Of a stretch of 64,000 bases of DNA, positions 34,822 to 45,765 are shown piece by piece. The notes under the pieces were generated by a model, which was given only the letters and a program-made list of their open reading frames with translations, ran no database searches and was not told where the DNA came from. Source of the DNA: Photobacterium chitinilyticum (GTDB lineage Bacteria; Pseudomonadota; Gammaproteobacteria; Enterobacterales; Vibrionaceae); assembly GCF_004104355.1 (NCBI RefSeq), contig NZ_RJLM01000009.1:1-64000 (forward strand). Direction: 5' to 3'. Position numbers and translations under genes: made by a program. Each line of letters starts with the position of its first letter. Position 1 is the first letter of the stretch.

Positions 34822-35544
34822 TTAGGCCGAACGCTGAACGGCCTCGGCATTAAGCTCTGCCAATCTATTTTCCATGATAGTCCGGCACTGGTTCGATAAC
34901 TTGCGAACATCTTCTTTAGTGTAGCCTTCGGTCGATACCGGCGGCATGACTTCAACAATCACCACGCCGTTATCCCAACGATTCATTTTTACATGATCGG
35001 TAGCGCTGCATATGATAGGAACAACAGGAACACCTGCACCAATCGCTGCATGGAATGCGCCAGTCTTGAACGGCAATAGGCCGCGGCCGCGAGAGCGGGT
35101 TCCTTCTGGGAACATCCACACCGACACCTGAAGTTGTTTGATTTTCTCTACAATCTGGCCGATTGTGCCAGCCGCTCGGCTCCGGTTCGCACGATCTATC
35201 AAAATATTACCTGTCAACCAGTACAGCTGGCCAAACAGCGGCATCCAAGCGAGGCTTTTCTTACCAACCGTTACGGTGCGAGGCATGATGGCACCAGATA
35301 CCGTAAACAAATCATAGTTGTTCTGGTGATTGGCAACATAAATGCTGGCCCCGACATCGTCGGATCCTTCAGCATAGCGGAGTTCCAGTTTGATCCCGAA
35401 GATTCGGGCCATTTTGCAAAAATGGCGACCAACGATATGAACATTCTTCGGGTTGCGCGGGCTCAACAAACAGTAGCCACAGCCAAATACAAACATGACA
35501 ACTGCAAAAATTGCGACAGCGACCATGCGCAATAAAAATATCAT
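34822..35544 (-). CDS. plsC: 1-acyl-sn-glycerol-3-phosphate acyltransferase
   Basis: This 240-residue inner-membrane enzyme makes phosphatidic acid by adding a second acyl chain. An N-terminal hydrophobic helix (about 1-25) is followed by the HX4D motif NHQNNYD near residue 72 and the FPEGTRSRGRG motif near 145, which binds the phosphate. The ATG at 35544 has GAGGAG upstream and gives a proper N-terminal helix. It is followed by a terminator and idi, with parC upstream on the same strand. E. coli has the same parC-plsC order. Confidence 0.95.
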   Translation of the reverse strand: MIFLLRMVAVAIFAVVMFVFGCGYCLLSPRNPKNVHIVGRHFCKMARIFGIKLELRYAEGSDDVGASIYVANHQNNYDLFTVSGAIMPRTVTVGKKSLAWMPLFGQLYWLTGNILIDRANRSRAAGTIGQIVEKIKQLQVSVWMFPEGTRSRGRGLLPFKTGAFHAAIGAGVPVVPIICSATDHVKMNRWDNGVVIVEVMPPVSTEGYTKEDVRKLSNQCRTIMENRLAELNAEAVQRSA

Positions 35545-35644
35545 GGAAATCTCCTCAGCGTACAAGCGTTCGCTAGTATACTTAGGCAACGGGAAATTAC
35601 ACCCTCTAAGTGCACAATTTATTGACTATGGCTTCAATATAATG

Positions 35645-35670
35645 AAAAAGCCCTCATTTAGAGGGCTTTT
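35645..35670 (-). terminator. Terminator after parC
   Basis: AAAAAGCCCTC-ATTTA-GAGGGCTTTT, 27 bases beyond the parC stop, ends parC transcription on the minus strand; flanks make it usable in either direction. Confidence 0.9.
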
Positions 35671-35696
35671 GTTGTCATTCATCACAACTGTAGAGT

Positions 35697-37961
35697 TTAA
35701 TCGTCAGTCGCCGATCCGGGTTGCTCAATATCCATCCGCGTGACGCGTTGCAGGCCTCGTGGCAACAGCGTACCCCGACGGCCACGTTCACCGCGGAAGT
35801 TATCTAGGTCCGAAGACTTAAGCCCAAGCTTACGCTTTCCTGCATAGATAGTGACATGCCCATTCGCCGGAAGAACAACTAACTGAGAAAGAAACTCTTC
35901 ACGGGCCTTAGAGCGGGCGGCAGGAATATTGATAATCTTATTCCCTTTACCTTTGCCCAGCTGCGGCAAGTCTTTAATTGGGAACAACAGCATTCGGCCT
36001 TCATTGGTAATCGCCAGAATCTCATCCTGATCAAGGTTATTGATCGGCTGAGGTGGCATCACCTCTGAACTCTCGGGAACCGTCAGCAGGGCCTTGCCGC
36101 TTTTATTCTTCGAGACCATATCGGTCGTCTTGCAAATAAAGCCATAACCGGCATCCGACCCCATCAACCACAGTTGCTCGTCATCAGCCATCATCACCTG
36201 GCGCATATTCGATCCCGGAGTCAGGTTAAGACGCCCGGTGATCGGTTCACCCTGGCTACGCGCCGAGGGCAAAGAATGGGATTCCAGAGCATAACTTCGG
36301 CCATCCGAGCCAAGGAATATGGCTGGTAGATTACTCTTACCGCGGGCATGGGTCAGGTAGCCATCCCCCGATTTATAACTGAGAGACGTAGGATCCACCT
36401 CGTGGCCTTTGGCATGGCGGATCCACCCTTTTTCGGATAGCACCACCGTAATAGCCTCGCTCGGGATCAAATCACGCTCTGTCAGCGCTTTCGCTTCAGC
36501 CCGCTCAACAATCGGAGAGCGGCGATCATCACCATACTTCTCTGCGTCTGCCTGGATCTCTTTTTTAATCAATGTATTAAGTCGACGTTCTGAGCCCAGC
36601 AGTTTTTCTAGCTTTTCACGCTCTTTTGATAGCTCATCTTGCTCGCCGCGGATCTTGATTTCTTCCAGCTTCGCCAACTGGCGTAGCTTGATTTCAAGAA
36701 TAGCATCCGCCTGAATAGCGCTGAGTTCAAAGCGGGACATCAGTTCGGCTTTCGGATCATCTTCAGTACGGATGATCTCAATCACTTCGTCAATATTGAG
36801 GTAGGCGGCCAGCAAACCATCAAGGATATGCAGACGTGCTATCACCTTGTCCAGACGATACTGCAAGCGACGACGTACCGTTGAACGGCGGAACTCTATC
36901 CATTCAGCAAGAATTGTCGCCAGGCCTTTCACACGCGGGCGACCATCAAGGCCCAGCATATTCAAGTTAACCCGGAAGCTTTTTTCTAAATCGGTAGAGG
37001 CAAACAGGTGATTCATCAACGGTTCGCAATCAATACGATTCGAACGTGGCACAATCACAATACGAGTCGGGTTTTCATGGTCAGACTCATCACGGAGGTC
37101 ATCAACCATTGGCAACTTTTTCGCCCGCATCTGCGCGGCAATCTGCTCTAATAGCTTGGAACCGGATACCTGGTGCGGCAACGAGGTAATGACAATATCC
37201 CCGTTTTCTTTATGCCATACCGCACGCATTTTGACGCTGCCTTTACCGGTACGGTATATCTTCTTCAGATCCGACGCAGGGGAAATGATCTCAGCTTCTG
37301 TTGGATAATCCGGTCCTTTGACAAAGCCCATAATGTCATCGAGATCCGCCTTCGGATTATCAATTAGATGCACCACGGCATCAGCCACCTCACGGGCGTT
37401 ATGCGGCGGAATATCCGTCGCCATACCGACCGCGATACCGGTAATGCCATTTAGCAGAATATGAGGGAGGCGAGCTGGCAACATCTTCGGCTCTTTCATC
37501 GTGCCGTCGAAGTTTGGTAGCCAGTCAGCCGTACCTTGACCAAGCTCACTCAACAAGACTTCAGAGAAACGAGACAGGCGAGATTCAGTATAACGCATCG
37601 CTGCAAAGGACTTAGGATCATCCGGTGCACCCCAGTTACCCTGACCGTCAACCAGAGGGTAGCGGTACGAGAACGGCTGTGCCATCAGTACCATGGCTTC
37701 ATAACATGCCGAATCACCGTGAGGATGATACTTACCCAGCACATCACCGACAGTACGGGCCGACTTTTTGTATTTTGCCGTCGCTGACAGGCCCAGTTCT
37801 GACATCGCGTAAATAATACGGCGCTGCACGGGCTTTAAGCCATCGCCGATAAACGGCAAGGCACGATCCATGATTACGTACATGGAATAGTTCAGATAAG
37901 CGTCTTCGGTAAACTTCCTTAGTGGAAGCTGTTCAACGCCATCCATTGAGACATCAGTCAT
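35697..37961 (-). CDS. parC: DNA topoisomerase IV subunit A
   Basis: This 754-residue subunit cuts and rejoins DNA to decatenate sister chromosomes. The quinolone-resistance region [14 protein letters not shown] near residue 79 keeps the wild-type Ser and Glu. The catalytic Tyr lies in AMRYTESRL near 121. The C-terminal half carries the beta-pinwheel repeats. The length matches E. coli ParC (752). It is separated from parE by about 120 bases on the same strand. Confidence 0.98.
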   Translation of the reverse strand: MTDVSMDGVEQLPLRKFTEDAYLNYSMYVIMDRALPFIGDGLKPVQRRIIYAMSELGLSATAKYKKSARTVGDVLGKYHPHGDSACYEAMVLMAQPFSYRYPLVDGQGNWGAPDDPKSFAAMRYTESRLSRFSEVLLSELGQGTADWLPNFDGTMKEPKMLPARLPHILLNGITGIAVGMATDIPPHNAREVADAVVHLIDNPKADLDDIMGFVKGPDYPTEAEIISPASDLKKIYRTGKGSVKMRAVWHKENGDIVITSLPHQVSGSKLLEQIAAQMRAKKLPMVDDLRDESDHENPTRIVIVPRSNRIDCEPLMNHLFASTDLEKSFRVNLNMLGLDGRPRVKGLATILAEWIEFRRSTVRRRLQYRLDKVIARLHILDGLLAAYLNIDEVIEIIRTEDDPKAELMSRFELSAIQADAILEIKLRQLAKLEEIKIRGEQDELSKEREKLEKLLGSERRLNTLIKKEIQADAEKYGDDRRSPIVERAEAKALTERDLIPSEAITVVLSEKGWIRHAKGHEVDPTSLSYKSGDGYLTHARGKSNLPAIFLGSDGRSYALESHSLPSARSQGEPITGRLNLTPGSNMRQVMMADDEQLWLMGSDAGYGFICKTTDMVSKNKSGKALLTVPESSEVMPPQPINNLDQDEILAITNEGRMLLFPIKDLPQLGKGKGNKIINIPAARSKAREEFLSQLVVLPANGHVTIYAGKRKLGLKSSDLDNFRGERGRRGTLLPRGLQRVTRMDIEQPGSATDD

Positions 37962-38079
37962 CGTGGGGTATTCCGTTCAGTATTTCTTCGCCGCTGGCAA
38001 CGCTTGGGTGGCCGCCAGCATGCATGTTCTATTGAGATAATGACGCAACGTAAGGGGCACTTAACCAGTACCGATACTC

Positions 38080-39963
38080 TTACACTTCAGCCATATCACC
38101 TTTGTCTTGTAACCAGTGACGGCGATCTTCTGCGCGCTTCTTGCCCAATAGCATATCCATCATGTCGGTGGTCTGCTGATCATCATCAATGGTTAGCTGA
38201 ACGAGGCGGCGAGTATTCGGATCCATCGTTGTTTCGCGCAGCTGGAGCGGGTTCATCTCACCCAATCCCTTGAATCGCTGTACATTGACTTTACCGCGCT
38301 TACTGCTCAAACGCTCAAGAATGCCATCTTTCTCGGCTTCATCAAGTGCGTAAAACACTTCTTTAGCCTGGTCAATTCGGTACAGTGGCGGCATGGCAAT
38401 ATAAACATGGCCAGCACGAACCAGCGACTCGAAATGGCGCATAAACAGTGCGCAAAGCAAGGTAGCAATGTGAAGACCATCGGAGTCCGCATCCGCCAAG
38501 ACACAAATCTTCCCGTAACGTAAGCCACTTAAGTCATCACTATCAGGATCAATGCCCAGCGCCACAGAAATGTCGTGCACCTCTTGTGAAGCGAGCACCT
38601 GATCTGCCGACACTTCCCAAGTATTCAAAATTTTACCACGCAGCGGCATAATAGCCTGGAACATCCGGTCACGAGCCTGCTTGGCAGAACCGCCAGCCGA
38701 GTCCCCTTCCACCAGAAACAGTTCGGTACGGTTGAGATCCTGCTGCGAACAATCCGCAAGCTTACCTGGTAAGGCTGGGCCAGAAGCGATTTTCTTACGC
38801 ACCACTTTCTTGCTAGCACGCATACGGCGATGGGCATTGGCAATACACACTTCGGCAAGCTGTTCGGCCAGCTGAGGACGCTCGTTCAGCCACAGGCTGA
38901 AGGCATCTTTCACCACCCCAGCAACAAACGCAGCACATTGACGGGAAGAGAGGCGCTCTTTAGTCTGCCCGGCAAACTGCGGATCCTGCATTTTCACCGA
39001 CAATACATAAGCACAGCGATCCCAGATATCATCTGCTGTCAGCTTTACACCGCGTGGCAGCATATTGCGGAACTCACAAAATTCACGCATCGCATCAAGC
39101 AGTCCCTGACGCAGGCCGTTGACATGGGTCCCGCCTTGCGCCGTCGGGATCAGGTTAACGTAACTTTCAGTGATCAGCTCACCGCCTTCTGGCAACCACA
39201 ACAAGGCCCAGTCAGCAGCTTCGGTCTGACCGCGGAAGACACCGGTGAACGGCTCTTCCGGTAACAGGGTATATCCCTTCACACCTTCGGCCAGATAGTC
39301 TTTCAGACCATCTTCATAACACCAACGAAGGGTTTCATCAGTATTTTTATCCGTAAAGACAATCTCAAGTCCCGGGCATAAAACCGCCTTGGCCTTTAAA
39401 TTGCTCTTTAAGCGGGATACCGAGAATTTCGCACTGTCGAAGTACTTGGCATCAGGCCAGAAATGTACGCGGGTACCTTTCGCACGGCGCCCGCAAGTAC
39501 CGACTACTTCCAGTTCTGACACTTTATCGCCATGCTCAAAAGCAATCAGATAAATCTGTCCGTCACGCTTTACCGAGACTTCAACCCGTTTAGATAACGC
39601 ATTAACGACGGAGATACCGACCCCGTGTAAGCCCCCAGAAAACTTGTAATTGTCGTTCGAGAATTTACCACCGGCATGGAGCTTGCAGAGGATCAGCTCA
39701 ACACCGGAAACCCCTTCTTCGGGGTGGATGTCCACCGGCATGCCTCGGCCATCATCAATGACTTCAAGTGACTGGTCTGCATGGAGGATAACTTCAACTT
39801 TGCGGGCATGGCCGGCCAATGCTTCATCGACACTGTTGTCGATAACCTCTTGCCCAAGGTGGTTGGGCCTTACCGTATCGGTGTACATACCGGGACGGCG
39901 GCGTACTGGCTCAAGGCCATTGAGAACCTCAATGGCTCCAGCGTTATAGCTTTGATCTGTCAT
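38080..39963 (-). CDS. parE: DNA topoisomerase IV subunit B
   Basis: This 627-residue GHKL ATPase subunit drives topoisomerase IV. The ATP-site motifs DNSVDEAL near residue 42, DDGRGMPVDIHP near 71 and GGLHGVGISVVNALS near 109 are present. The TOPRIM motifs EGDSAGGSA near 417 and the DADSDG motif near 493 hold the metals for DNA cleavage. The length matches E. coli ParE (630). It lies downstream of yqiA and cpdA on the same strand, the conserved order. Confidence 0.98.
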   Translation of the reverse strand: MTDQSYNAGAIEVLNGLEPVRRRPGMYTDTVRPNHLGQEVIDNSVDEALAGHARKVEVILHADQSLEVIDDGRGMPVDIHPEEGVSGVELILCKLHAGGKFSNDNYKFSGGLHGVGISVVNALSKRVEVSVKRDGQIYLIAFEHGDKVSELEVVGTCGRRAKGTRVHFWPDAKYFDSAKFSVSRLKSNLKAKAVLCPGLEIVFTDKNTDETLRWCYEDGLKDYLAEGVKGYTLLPEEPFTGVFRGQTEAADWALLWLPEGGELITESYVNLIPTAQGGTHVNGLRQGLLDAMREFCEFRNMLPRGVKLTADDIWDRCAYVLSVKMQDPQFAGQTKERLSSRQCAAFVAGVVKDAFSLWLNERPQLAEQLAEVCIANAHRRMRASKKVVRKKIASGPALPGKLADCSQQDLNRTELFLVEGDSAGGSAKQARDRMFQAIMPLRGKILNTWEVSADQVLASQEVHDISVALGIDPDSDDLSGLRYGKICVLADADSDGLHIATLLCALFMRHFESLVRAGHVYIAMPPLYRIDQAKEVFYALDEAEKDGILERLSSKRGKVNVQRFKGLGEMNPLQLRETTMDPNTRRLVQLTIDDDQQTTDMMDMLLGKKRAEDRRHWLQDKGDMAEV

Positions 39964-40106
39964 ATTTACGGAAGTTTACGAGAATATTTTTGCAACAATA
40001 GTCAGTAACCCCAGCCCGGTTGTCAAGCTGAGGTCGAGGATAATGCCCACAATTGTGAGTCGGACTCCATCAGCCGTCAATCAGCGATTGCCCGCCAATT
40101 AACGAT

Positions 40107-40685
40107 TTATAGCCCTAGAAACTTAATGATCTCGGCAGGAAAACGATCAAAACCAATAAAGCTGTGGTCGCCTTCCGGTTCCACTGTTTGTTTGCAGGCT
40201 GCGTATTTTGCCACCGCCTGACGATAGTCGAGGACTTCATCCCCTTCCTGCTGCATCAGCCAAAACAGCTTTGGCGCCTCTATCTCAGGCACATCTATCT
40301 GCTTCAGCTCATCCATATGTTTAGCCTCAAGCCGGTAGCGTTCACCGGTATAAGGATTTTCCTGCTCACCGAGGTAGTCCACCAGCAACTCATAAGGCTT
40401 GACGGCAGGATTTACCAGCACTGCCGGAAGCTGGTAGCGGTGGTTGAGCCATGTTGAAATATAGCCCCCCAATGAACTTCCCACCAATCCAATTTGATAA
40501 TCCTGCCGCAGTGAGCTGACAAGGTTATCTATAAACGTTGCCGCTTCAGCCGGGTAACACGGCATTTGGGGGATCTCAACTCGGATATCCGGACGGTGCT
40601 GACGGCAATACTCCGCCATTTCCATCGCTTTCAGTGACTTCGGAGAACTATTAAAGCCATGAATATAAAGTAATAAAGACTTCAT
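40107..40685 (-). CDS. yqiA: YqiA-type esterase
   Basis: This 192-residue alpha/beta-hydrolase matches YqiA, an esterase of E. coli with short-chain acyl and CoA-ester activity. The YIHGFNSSPKS motif near residue 7, the nucleophile elbow GSSLGGYIS near 69 and the C-terminal GDHSF with its catalytic His near 173 are present. It starts immediately after the cpdA stop, so the two are translationally coupled. The physiological substrate is not settled. Confidence 0.9.
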   Translation of the reverse strand: MKSLLLYIHGFNSSPKSLKAMEMAEYCRQHRPDIRVEIPQMPCYPAEAATFIDNLVSSLRQDYQIGLVGSSLGGYISTWLNHRYQLPAVLVNPAVKPYELLVDYLGEQENPYTGERYRLEAKHMDELKQIDVPEIEAPKLFWLMQQEGDEVLDYRQAVAKYAACKQTVEPEGDHSFIGFDRFPAEIIKFLGL

Positions 40686-41504
40686 TTAATACCCTCCCGC
40701 GTCAAACTGGGGAGTAAAACAACGCCCCTGTAACCGGGAAATCGAGGTCAAGACCCGGCCATCGCCCATCAATTCAAGGTAGCGCCAGCCCGGGTTGAGT
40801 TTATCGAGCGCAAAGTCATTAGAATCCGGTTGAAACTGAATACAAGTCGACGGCGTCGCCAATACCCGCACCCCATGGTGAATACGGTCCAGTTCCTGAT
40901 GAATATGGCCGCACAGTATCGCCTTAACCTGCGGATACTTATCAACAACCTGCCAAAAGGCATCAGCATTCTGAAGTTTATGCTGGTCAAGCCAGGCACT
41001 GCCCGCTTCCAGTGGGTGATGGTGCAACAATACCAATGCATAACGCTGAGGATGAGACGCTAACGCCTGATCCAGCATCTTAAGCTGTGCTTCACTAAGC
41101 TCCCCGTGGGGAACACCCTGTACCTGGCTATCGAGTAGGATCACCTGCCAGTGATCGCCCGCCAGTACCTGCTGGCAGGGCTTAATTTGCGGTGACGGCA
41201 ATACCGAGCTCATACTTGGCTGGTAATCATGGTTGCCCGGCAACCAGAAACACGGCTGCGGCCAACGAGAAATACCGTCGCAGAAACGCTGATAAGACAG
41301 TTCGCTATGATCCTGTGAGATATCACCCGTCGCCACCACGGCGTCAAACGGACGCGCAGCAGTGTCTACAGCATCCAATACTGCATGAAAGCTGTCTTTG
41401 GTCGCGACGCCCAACAGGCTACCTGCCTCATTGGCAAATAGATGGGTATCGGTGATTTGAAGGAGAACCACACTATCTGGGTTCGTCTGAGGCAGAGAAT
41501 ACAT
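40686..41504 (-). CDS. cpdA: 3',5'-cyclic-AMP phosphodiesterase
   Basis: This 272-residue metallophosphoesterase hydrolyses cAMP to AMP, tuning CRP activity. The two-metal motifs are in order: LQITDTHLF near residue 16, VVATGDISQDHS near 60, WLPGNHDY near 90, and LHHHPLEAGS near 163, with GHIH near 201. The ATG at 41504 was chosen over an upstream TTG two codons before it. Its gene directly precedes yqiA. It resembles the E. coli enzyme in length (275) and place. Confidence 0.95.
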   Translation of the reverse strand: MYSLPQTNPDSVVLLQITDTHLFANEAGSLLGVATKDSFHAVLDAVDTAARPFDAVVATGDISQDHSELSYQRFCDGISRWPQPCFWLPGNHDYQPSMSSVLPSPQIKPCQQVLAGDHWQVILLDSQVQGVPHGELSEAQLKMLDQALASHPQRYALVLLHHHPLEAGSAWLDQHKLQNADAFWQVVDKYPQVKAILCGHIHQELDRIHHGVRVLATPSTCIQFQPDSNDFALDKLNPGWRYLELMGDGRVLTSISRLQGRCFTPQFDAGGY

Positions 41505-41540
41505 CTGCAAAACGTCAAAAACCTTGTTTATCTAATACTG

Positions 41541-41969
41541 TTAACAAACCGATTGTTTGCTGATCCCATTTTTCAGGCAATAGGCCAGCCAGTCACCTAA
41601 AAAGCGGTTCACTTGATGTTTTTCATCTTTTTGGTGCATCCGCAAATTGGGGTAATCATACCTCGGCTTAAGCCGAGAAATCTGCTGAGCGGTACACACT
41701 TCTGCCACTCTGGCATCGTGGTATAACCGCACAGTCAATCGGGGGATCAGGTAATCCGGGAGCTCCCCGACAGCGCGCTGCCACAGTTCGATCACTGTTG
41801 TGTAGCGGGTCGACTCCGTGATTCTCAACTGGTACTCATGCTCAAAAACTTTATACACACATTCATCCCCCACCCTGTCAGTTTTTGGCAGTAATGGAAG
41901 CAGATTCGCATAGTTCGTTTCATATAAACGCATGATTCCAGCAAAATCAACGGTATATCTTTTATTCAA
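41541..41969 (-). CDS. yqiB: DUF1249 family protein (YqiB-like)
   Basis: This 142-residue protein matches the DUF1249 family found beside cpdA and nudF across enterics and vibrios. Features include RLYETNYANLLPLLP near residue 14 and the conserved ARVAEV and YPNLRMHQKDEKHQVNRFLG region near 115. The start is TTG with AAGGA seven bases upstream. No biochemical function is known. The constant neighbourhood suggests regulation together with cAMP turnover genes, but that is inference. Confidence 0.9.
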   Translation of the reverse strand: MNKRYTVDFAGIMRLYETNYANLLPLLPKTDRVGDECVYKVFEHEYQLRITESTRYTTVIELWQRAVGELPDYLIPRLTVRLYHDARVAEVCTAQQISRLKPRYDYPNLRMHQKDEKHQVNRFLGDWLAYCLKNGISKQSVC

Positions 41970-41995
41970 TCGGTGTCCTTAAACCAATGGACTGG

Positions 41996-42634
41996 TTATT
42001 GAGCTTTAGCCTGTAAACCTAAATAGTTTAGCTGCAACCATTGTAGCGCAATGATTGAGGCTGCATTCTCAATTTTACCAGATTCAATCCACTGGTATGC
42101 TTCCTGTCGTGATACCACATGCACACGAATATCTTCGCCCTCATGGGCCAAGCCATGAATTCCCTGTGCCTTGCTGCTATCAACCCGGCCGACAAACACA
42201 TCAAGCATTTCGGAACAACCGCCGGAACTCGACAGGTAACGGGTGATTTTCTCCAGTTGAGTGACCGTCACACCGGCTTCTTCTACTGCCTCGCGACTGA
42301 CCACATTTTCAGCAGTCTCATTGGGCTCGATAATACCGGCCACAATTTCAAGCTGCCAGGGGGAGCAATCTGCGGCCATGGCACCGACTCTGAACTGCTC
42401 GACCAAAACAACTTTATCCTCAACCGGATCATAAGGTAACAAAGCCGCGGCATGACCACGCTCGAACAGTTCCCGCTCTAGCGGCTCACTCCAGCCTCCG
42501 GCAAAAAGCTTATGGCGAAAACGATATTTCACCATGCTGAAAAATCCCTGATACAGCGTCTCTGTCGACAAAATTTCAACATCATCTTTGCTATAAACAC
42601 CCAGCGCCGAGTCTTCAGGCAACTTGTTACTCAT
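41996..42634 (-). CDS. nudF: ADP-ribose pyrophosphatase
   Basis: This 212-residue Nudix hydrolase cleaves ADP-ribose to AMP and ribose-5-phosphate. The Nudix box GX5EX7REUXEEXGU is seen as GIIEPNETAENVVSREAVEE near residue 97, followed by AG. The ATG at 42634 has GGGAG nine bases upstream and gives a family-typical N-terminus; the longer frame lacks a signal. It is divergent from tolC, as in E. coli, across about 250 bases. Confidence 0.95.
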   Translation of the reverse strand: MSNKLPEDSALGVYSKDDVEILSTETLYQGFFSMVKYRFRHKLFAGGWSEPLERELFERGHAAALLPYDPVEDKVVLVEQFRVGAMAADCSPWQLEIVAGIIEPNETAENVVSREAVEEAGVTVTQLEKITRYLSSSGGCSEMLDVFVGRVDSSKAQGIHGLAHEGEDIRVHVVSRQEAYQWIESGKIENAASIIALQWLQLNYLGLQAKAQ

Positions 42635-42886
42635 TATGTCATCTCCCTTTGCCGTATATCTTTTCATTCAAAATGGCTGGCATCAATGATTTAATTCAAC
42701 ATTTATGACAAATATTATGATTTTATTTAAGTCCTTTTTTGTAGTTGGATAGATTACAATCACATATGATTAAGTAAACAGCGTAAAATTAAGTACAAAT
42801 GAACAACGATCAGTTTCAGGCAAGGTTTCTTCAGATAGACTGATTGCTTTGATCTCTTTTTTTTGTCAGGACCAGGAAAGGCATCC

Positions 42887-44170
42887 ATGAAAAAATTGCT
42901 TCCGCTTATTATTAGCGTTGCGCTTGGCGGTTTCAGCCAGGCAGCACTGGCTGATGATTTAGCCGATATCTACCAGCAAGCCAAACAAAACGACCCTCAG
43001 CTGCTTCGTGCTGCTGCCGATAAAGATGCAGCTTTTGAAGCCATTAACTCATCCCGCAGTCAGCTGCTTCCTCAAATCAATCTAGCTGCCGGCTATAATG
43101 TGTCACGTATGGACGGTGATACAGAGGGATTTAATGGCGGCCTGACACTAAGCCAGTCTCTCTATAATCGCTCCAGCTGGATAAACCTCGACATTAGCGA
43201 GAAACAAGCGCGCCAGAGCGACGCCACGTATGCAACATCTCAGCAAGGGCTGATCTTGCGTGTTGCCGATGCTTACTTTGCGGTATTGCGGGCGATGGAT
43301 GATCTCGAGTTTGTCCGTGCCGAAAAAGCAGCGGTTGGCCGCCAACTTGAGCAGACCAAACAACGCTTTGAAGTAGGACTGTCGGCAATTACCGATGTTC
43401 ATGATGCCCAGGCGCAATATGATACTGTTCTGGCAGATGAAATCCTGAACGACAACGCCCTGACCAACAGCTATGAGGGGCTGCGTGAGATTACCGGCCA
43501 GGAGCATACCGATCTGAACATCCTGGATACCGGTCGCTTCTCGGCAAGCCGCCCACAGGGCAAGGTGCTAGAGCTGATCAAAGATGCAGAGACCGAAAAC
43601 CTCAGCCTGCTGACAGCACGCATTACGCAAGATGTCGCCCGAGATCAGATTTCTCTGGCGGAATCTGGCCATCTGCCGACCCTGTCGTTTGATGCCGGTT
43701 ACAACTACGATGACAAGAAGCCGACAACTGATGATGGTACGCTGACAGCAGGTATCAACCTGGAATTACCGGTATACACCGGTGGCCGTACAACCTCTGA
43801 AGTCAAACAGGCACAGTTTAGCTATATCTCTGCCAGTGAAGATTTAGAAGGCTCATACCGTAGTGTTGTTAAAGATGTTCGTGCTTTCTATAACAACATC
43901 AATGCATCAATCGGTGCCCTTCGTGCTTATCAGCAGTCAGTCATCTCTGCTCAGTCGGCACTTGAAGCCACCGAAGCCGGTTTTGATGTCGGTACCCGTA
44001 CGATTGTTGACGTACTGGATGCAACCCGTCGCCTATACGATGCAAACCGCCAACTGGCCAATGCGCGTTATGACTACATCATCAACCAGCTAAGACTGAA
44101 ACAGGCTGTCGGCTCACTGAATGAGCAAGACATCCTGGATGTAAACACCGGTCTGATTGACGCCAAATAA
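42887..44170 (+). CDS. tolC: Outer membrane efflux channel TolC
   Basis: This 427-residue protein starts with a signal peptide (cleavage near SQAALA) and has the two repeated outer membrane efflux protein domains. It forms a trimeric beta-barrel with a long periplasmic alpha-helical tunnel used by multidrug pumps and type I secretion. The LADIYQQAKQNDPQL N-terminus and the GTRTIVDVLDATRRLYDANR motif near residue 370 are typical. Its C-terminus is shorter than that of E. coli TolC, as in vibrios. The ATG at 42887 has AGGAAAGG upstream. Confidence 0.96.
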   Translation: MKKLLPLIISVALGGFSQAALADDLADIYQQAKQNDPQLLRAAADKDAAFEAINSSRSQLLPQINLAAGYNVSRMDGDTEGFNGGLTLSQSLYNRSSWINLDISEKQARQSDATYATSQQGLILRVADAYFAVLRAMDDLEFVRAEKAAVGRQLEQTKQRFEVGLSAITDVHDAQAQYDTVLADEILNDNALTNSYEGLREITGQEHTDLNILDTGRFSASRPQGKVLELIKDAETENLSLLTARITQDVARDQISLAESGHLPTLSFDAGYNYDDKKPTTDDGTLTAGINLELPVYTGGRTTSEVKQAQFSYISASEDLEGSYRSVVKDVRAFYNNINASIGALRAYQQSVISAQSALEATEAGFDVGTRTIVDVLDATRRLYDANRQLANARYDYIINQLRLKQAVGSLNEQDILDVNTGLIDAK

Positions 44171-44192
44171 GCTGAAAAAAGACAAATATACG

Positions 44193-44222
44193 AAAAAGCG
44201 CCATCTAAGATGGCGCTTTTTT
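44193..44222. terminator. Bidirectional terminator between tolC and hldE
   Basis: AAAAAGCGCCATC-TAA-GATGGCGCTTTTTT has A and T tracts on the two sides, suited to the convergent genes. Confidence 0.94.
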
Positions 44223-44258
44223 CTTGTGCGGCTTACGGCTTAACCAAAAGTCGAGACG

Positions 44259-45689
44259 TTAGCCTCGCCCGCCACGGATAGCCTCAATGATTTCAGTCGT
44301 TGAACAACCATCTTCAAAATTCAGCACTCGAACTTCGCCACCAGCAGCAACCACTTCCTGGCCTCCAGCGATCTGTTCCGGCTTATAGTCGCCACCTTTG
44401 ACCAGTAGGCTCGGTAGAATTTCACTGATCAGGCGCTGCGGGGTTTCTTCGCTGAACGGAACCACCCAGTCAACGGCACCCAATCCGGCCAATACCGCCA
44501 TACGGCGATCTTCCTGATTGACCGGTCGACCCGGACCTTTCAATGTCTGAACAGAACTGTCTGAATTGACAGCTACAATCAGGCGATCCCCCAATTTTGC
44601 CGCTTCATTCAGATAAGCAACATGACCGGCATGAAGAATATCAAAACAACCATTGGTCATCACAACCTTCTCGCCGCGCGCTCTGGCCACTCTAACGGCC
44701 TGCTTGAGCTGGGCTTCGGCAATTACACCAAAGCCGCTGTCCTGGCTGCCATGAATCGCATCGGTCAGCTCAATCGTTGATAGCGTCGATGTTCCCAGTT
44801 TGGCAACAACCACACCGGCAGCAGCATTGGCCAGCTTGCAGGCATCAGACAGTGACTTGCCTGCCGACAGCGACGCCGCCAGCACAGAAATCACAGTATC
44901 ACCGGCGCCGGTTACGTCATACACTTCCTGCGCCAATGTCGGCATATGCAGAGGTTCCTGACCTTTTTGCAGTAGCGTCATGCCGTGCTCGCTACGAGTA
45001 ACCAGCAGCGCCTCAAGCTCAAACTGCTCAATCAAGCCAAGGCCTTTTTCAACCAGCTCTTCATCTGTCTTGACCTTACCGACCACAGCTTCAAACTCAG
45101 AAAGGTTAGGCGTCAGCAGCGTAGCACCACGGTAACGTTCAAAATCAGCCCCTTTAGGATCAACCATCACCGGAACACCGGCCTTGCGTGCCATCAGGAT
45201 CATCGCCTGGACATGCTCCAGTGCGCCCTTGGCATAATCCGACAGGATCATCGCTTTGACATTCGGTAGTGCCTGCTCTAGACGCGGCAGGATCATGTCG
45301 GCGGCGACGTCATGAAAGCCTTCTTCGAAATCCAGGCGGATCAACTGCTGGCCACGGCTCATCACCCGTAACTTGGTAATCGTCGGATAATCAGGCAACG
45401 AGACGAAATCACAGCGCACATCCAGCGATGATAATTTTTCAGTCAGCGCTTTCGCCGGCTCATCGATCCCCGTCAGGCCAACCAATCGGGCATGGCCTCC
45501 CAGGGCTGCAATATTCATTGCCACATTGGCCGCGCCGCCCGGACGCTCTTCGATCTGATCTACCTTAACAACAGGCACAGGCGCTTCAGGCGAGATACGC
45601 CCGGTTGGTCCATACCAATAACGGTCAAGCATGACATCACCAACAACCAAAACACCTGCTTGATCATAATCAGGAAGAGTCAGTTTCAT
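44259..45689 (-). CDS. hldE: Bifunctional heptose-7-phosphate kinase / heptose-1-phosphate adenylyltransferase
   Basis: This 476-residue fusion makes ADP-heptose for the LPS core. The N-terminal ribokinase-like domain (about 1-320) has GGAANVAMN near residue 52 and the catalytic DVTGAGDTV near 262. The C-terminal cytidylyltransferase-fold domain (about 345-476) has [13 protein letters not shown] near 346. The length matches E. coli HldE (477). It follows glnE by about 76 bases on the same strand, the conserved order. Confidence 0.98.
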   Translation of the reverse strand: MKLTLPDYDQAGVLVVGDVMLDRYWYGPTGRISPEAPVPVVKVDQIEERPGGAANVAMNIAALGGHARLVGLTGIDEPAKALTEKLSSLDVRCDFVSLPDYPTITKLRVMSRGQQLIRLDFEEGFHDVAADMILPRLEQALPNVKAMILSDYAKGALEHVQAMILMARKAGVPVMVDPKGADFERYRGATLLTPNLSEFEAVVGKVKTDEELVEKGLGLIEQFELEALLVTRSEHGMTLLQKGQEPLHMPTLAQEVYDVTGAGDTVISVLAASLSAGKSLSDACKLANAAAGVVVAKLGTSTLSTIELTDAIHGSQDSGFGVIAEAQLKQAVRVARARGEKVVMTNGCFDILHAGHVAYLNEAAKLGDRLIVAVNSDSSVQTLKGPGRPVNQEDRRMAVLAGLGAVDWVVPFSEETPQRLISEILPSLLVKGGDYKPEQIAGGQEVVAAGGEVRVLNFEDGCSTTEIIEAIRGGRG

Positions 45690-45765
45690 TATTATCTCCG
45701 GGGTAGAAAAACTGAGAAGAAAAAACTGAGAAATACTAACACAAAGCCTCGGGGCTGTTTACCTT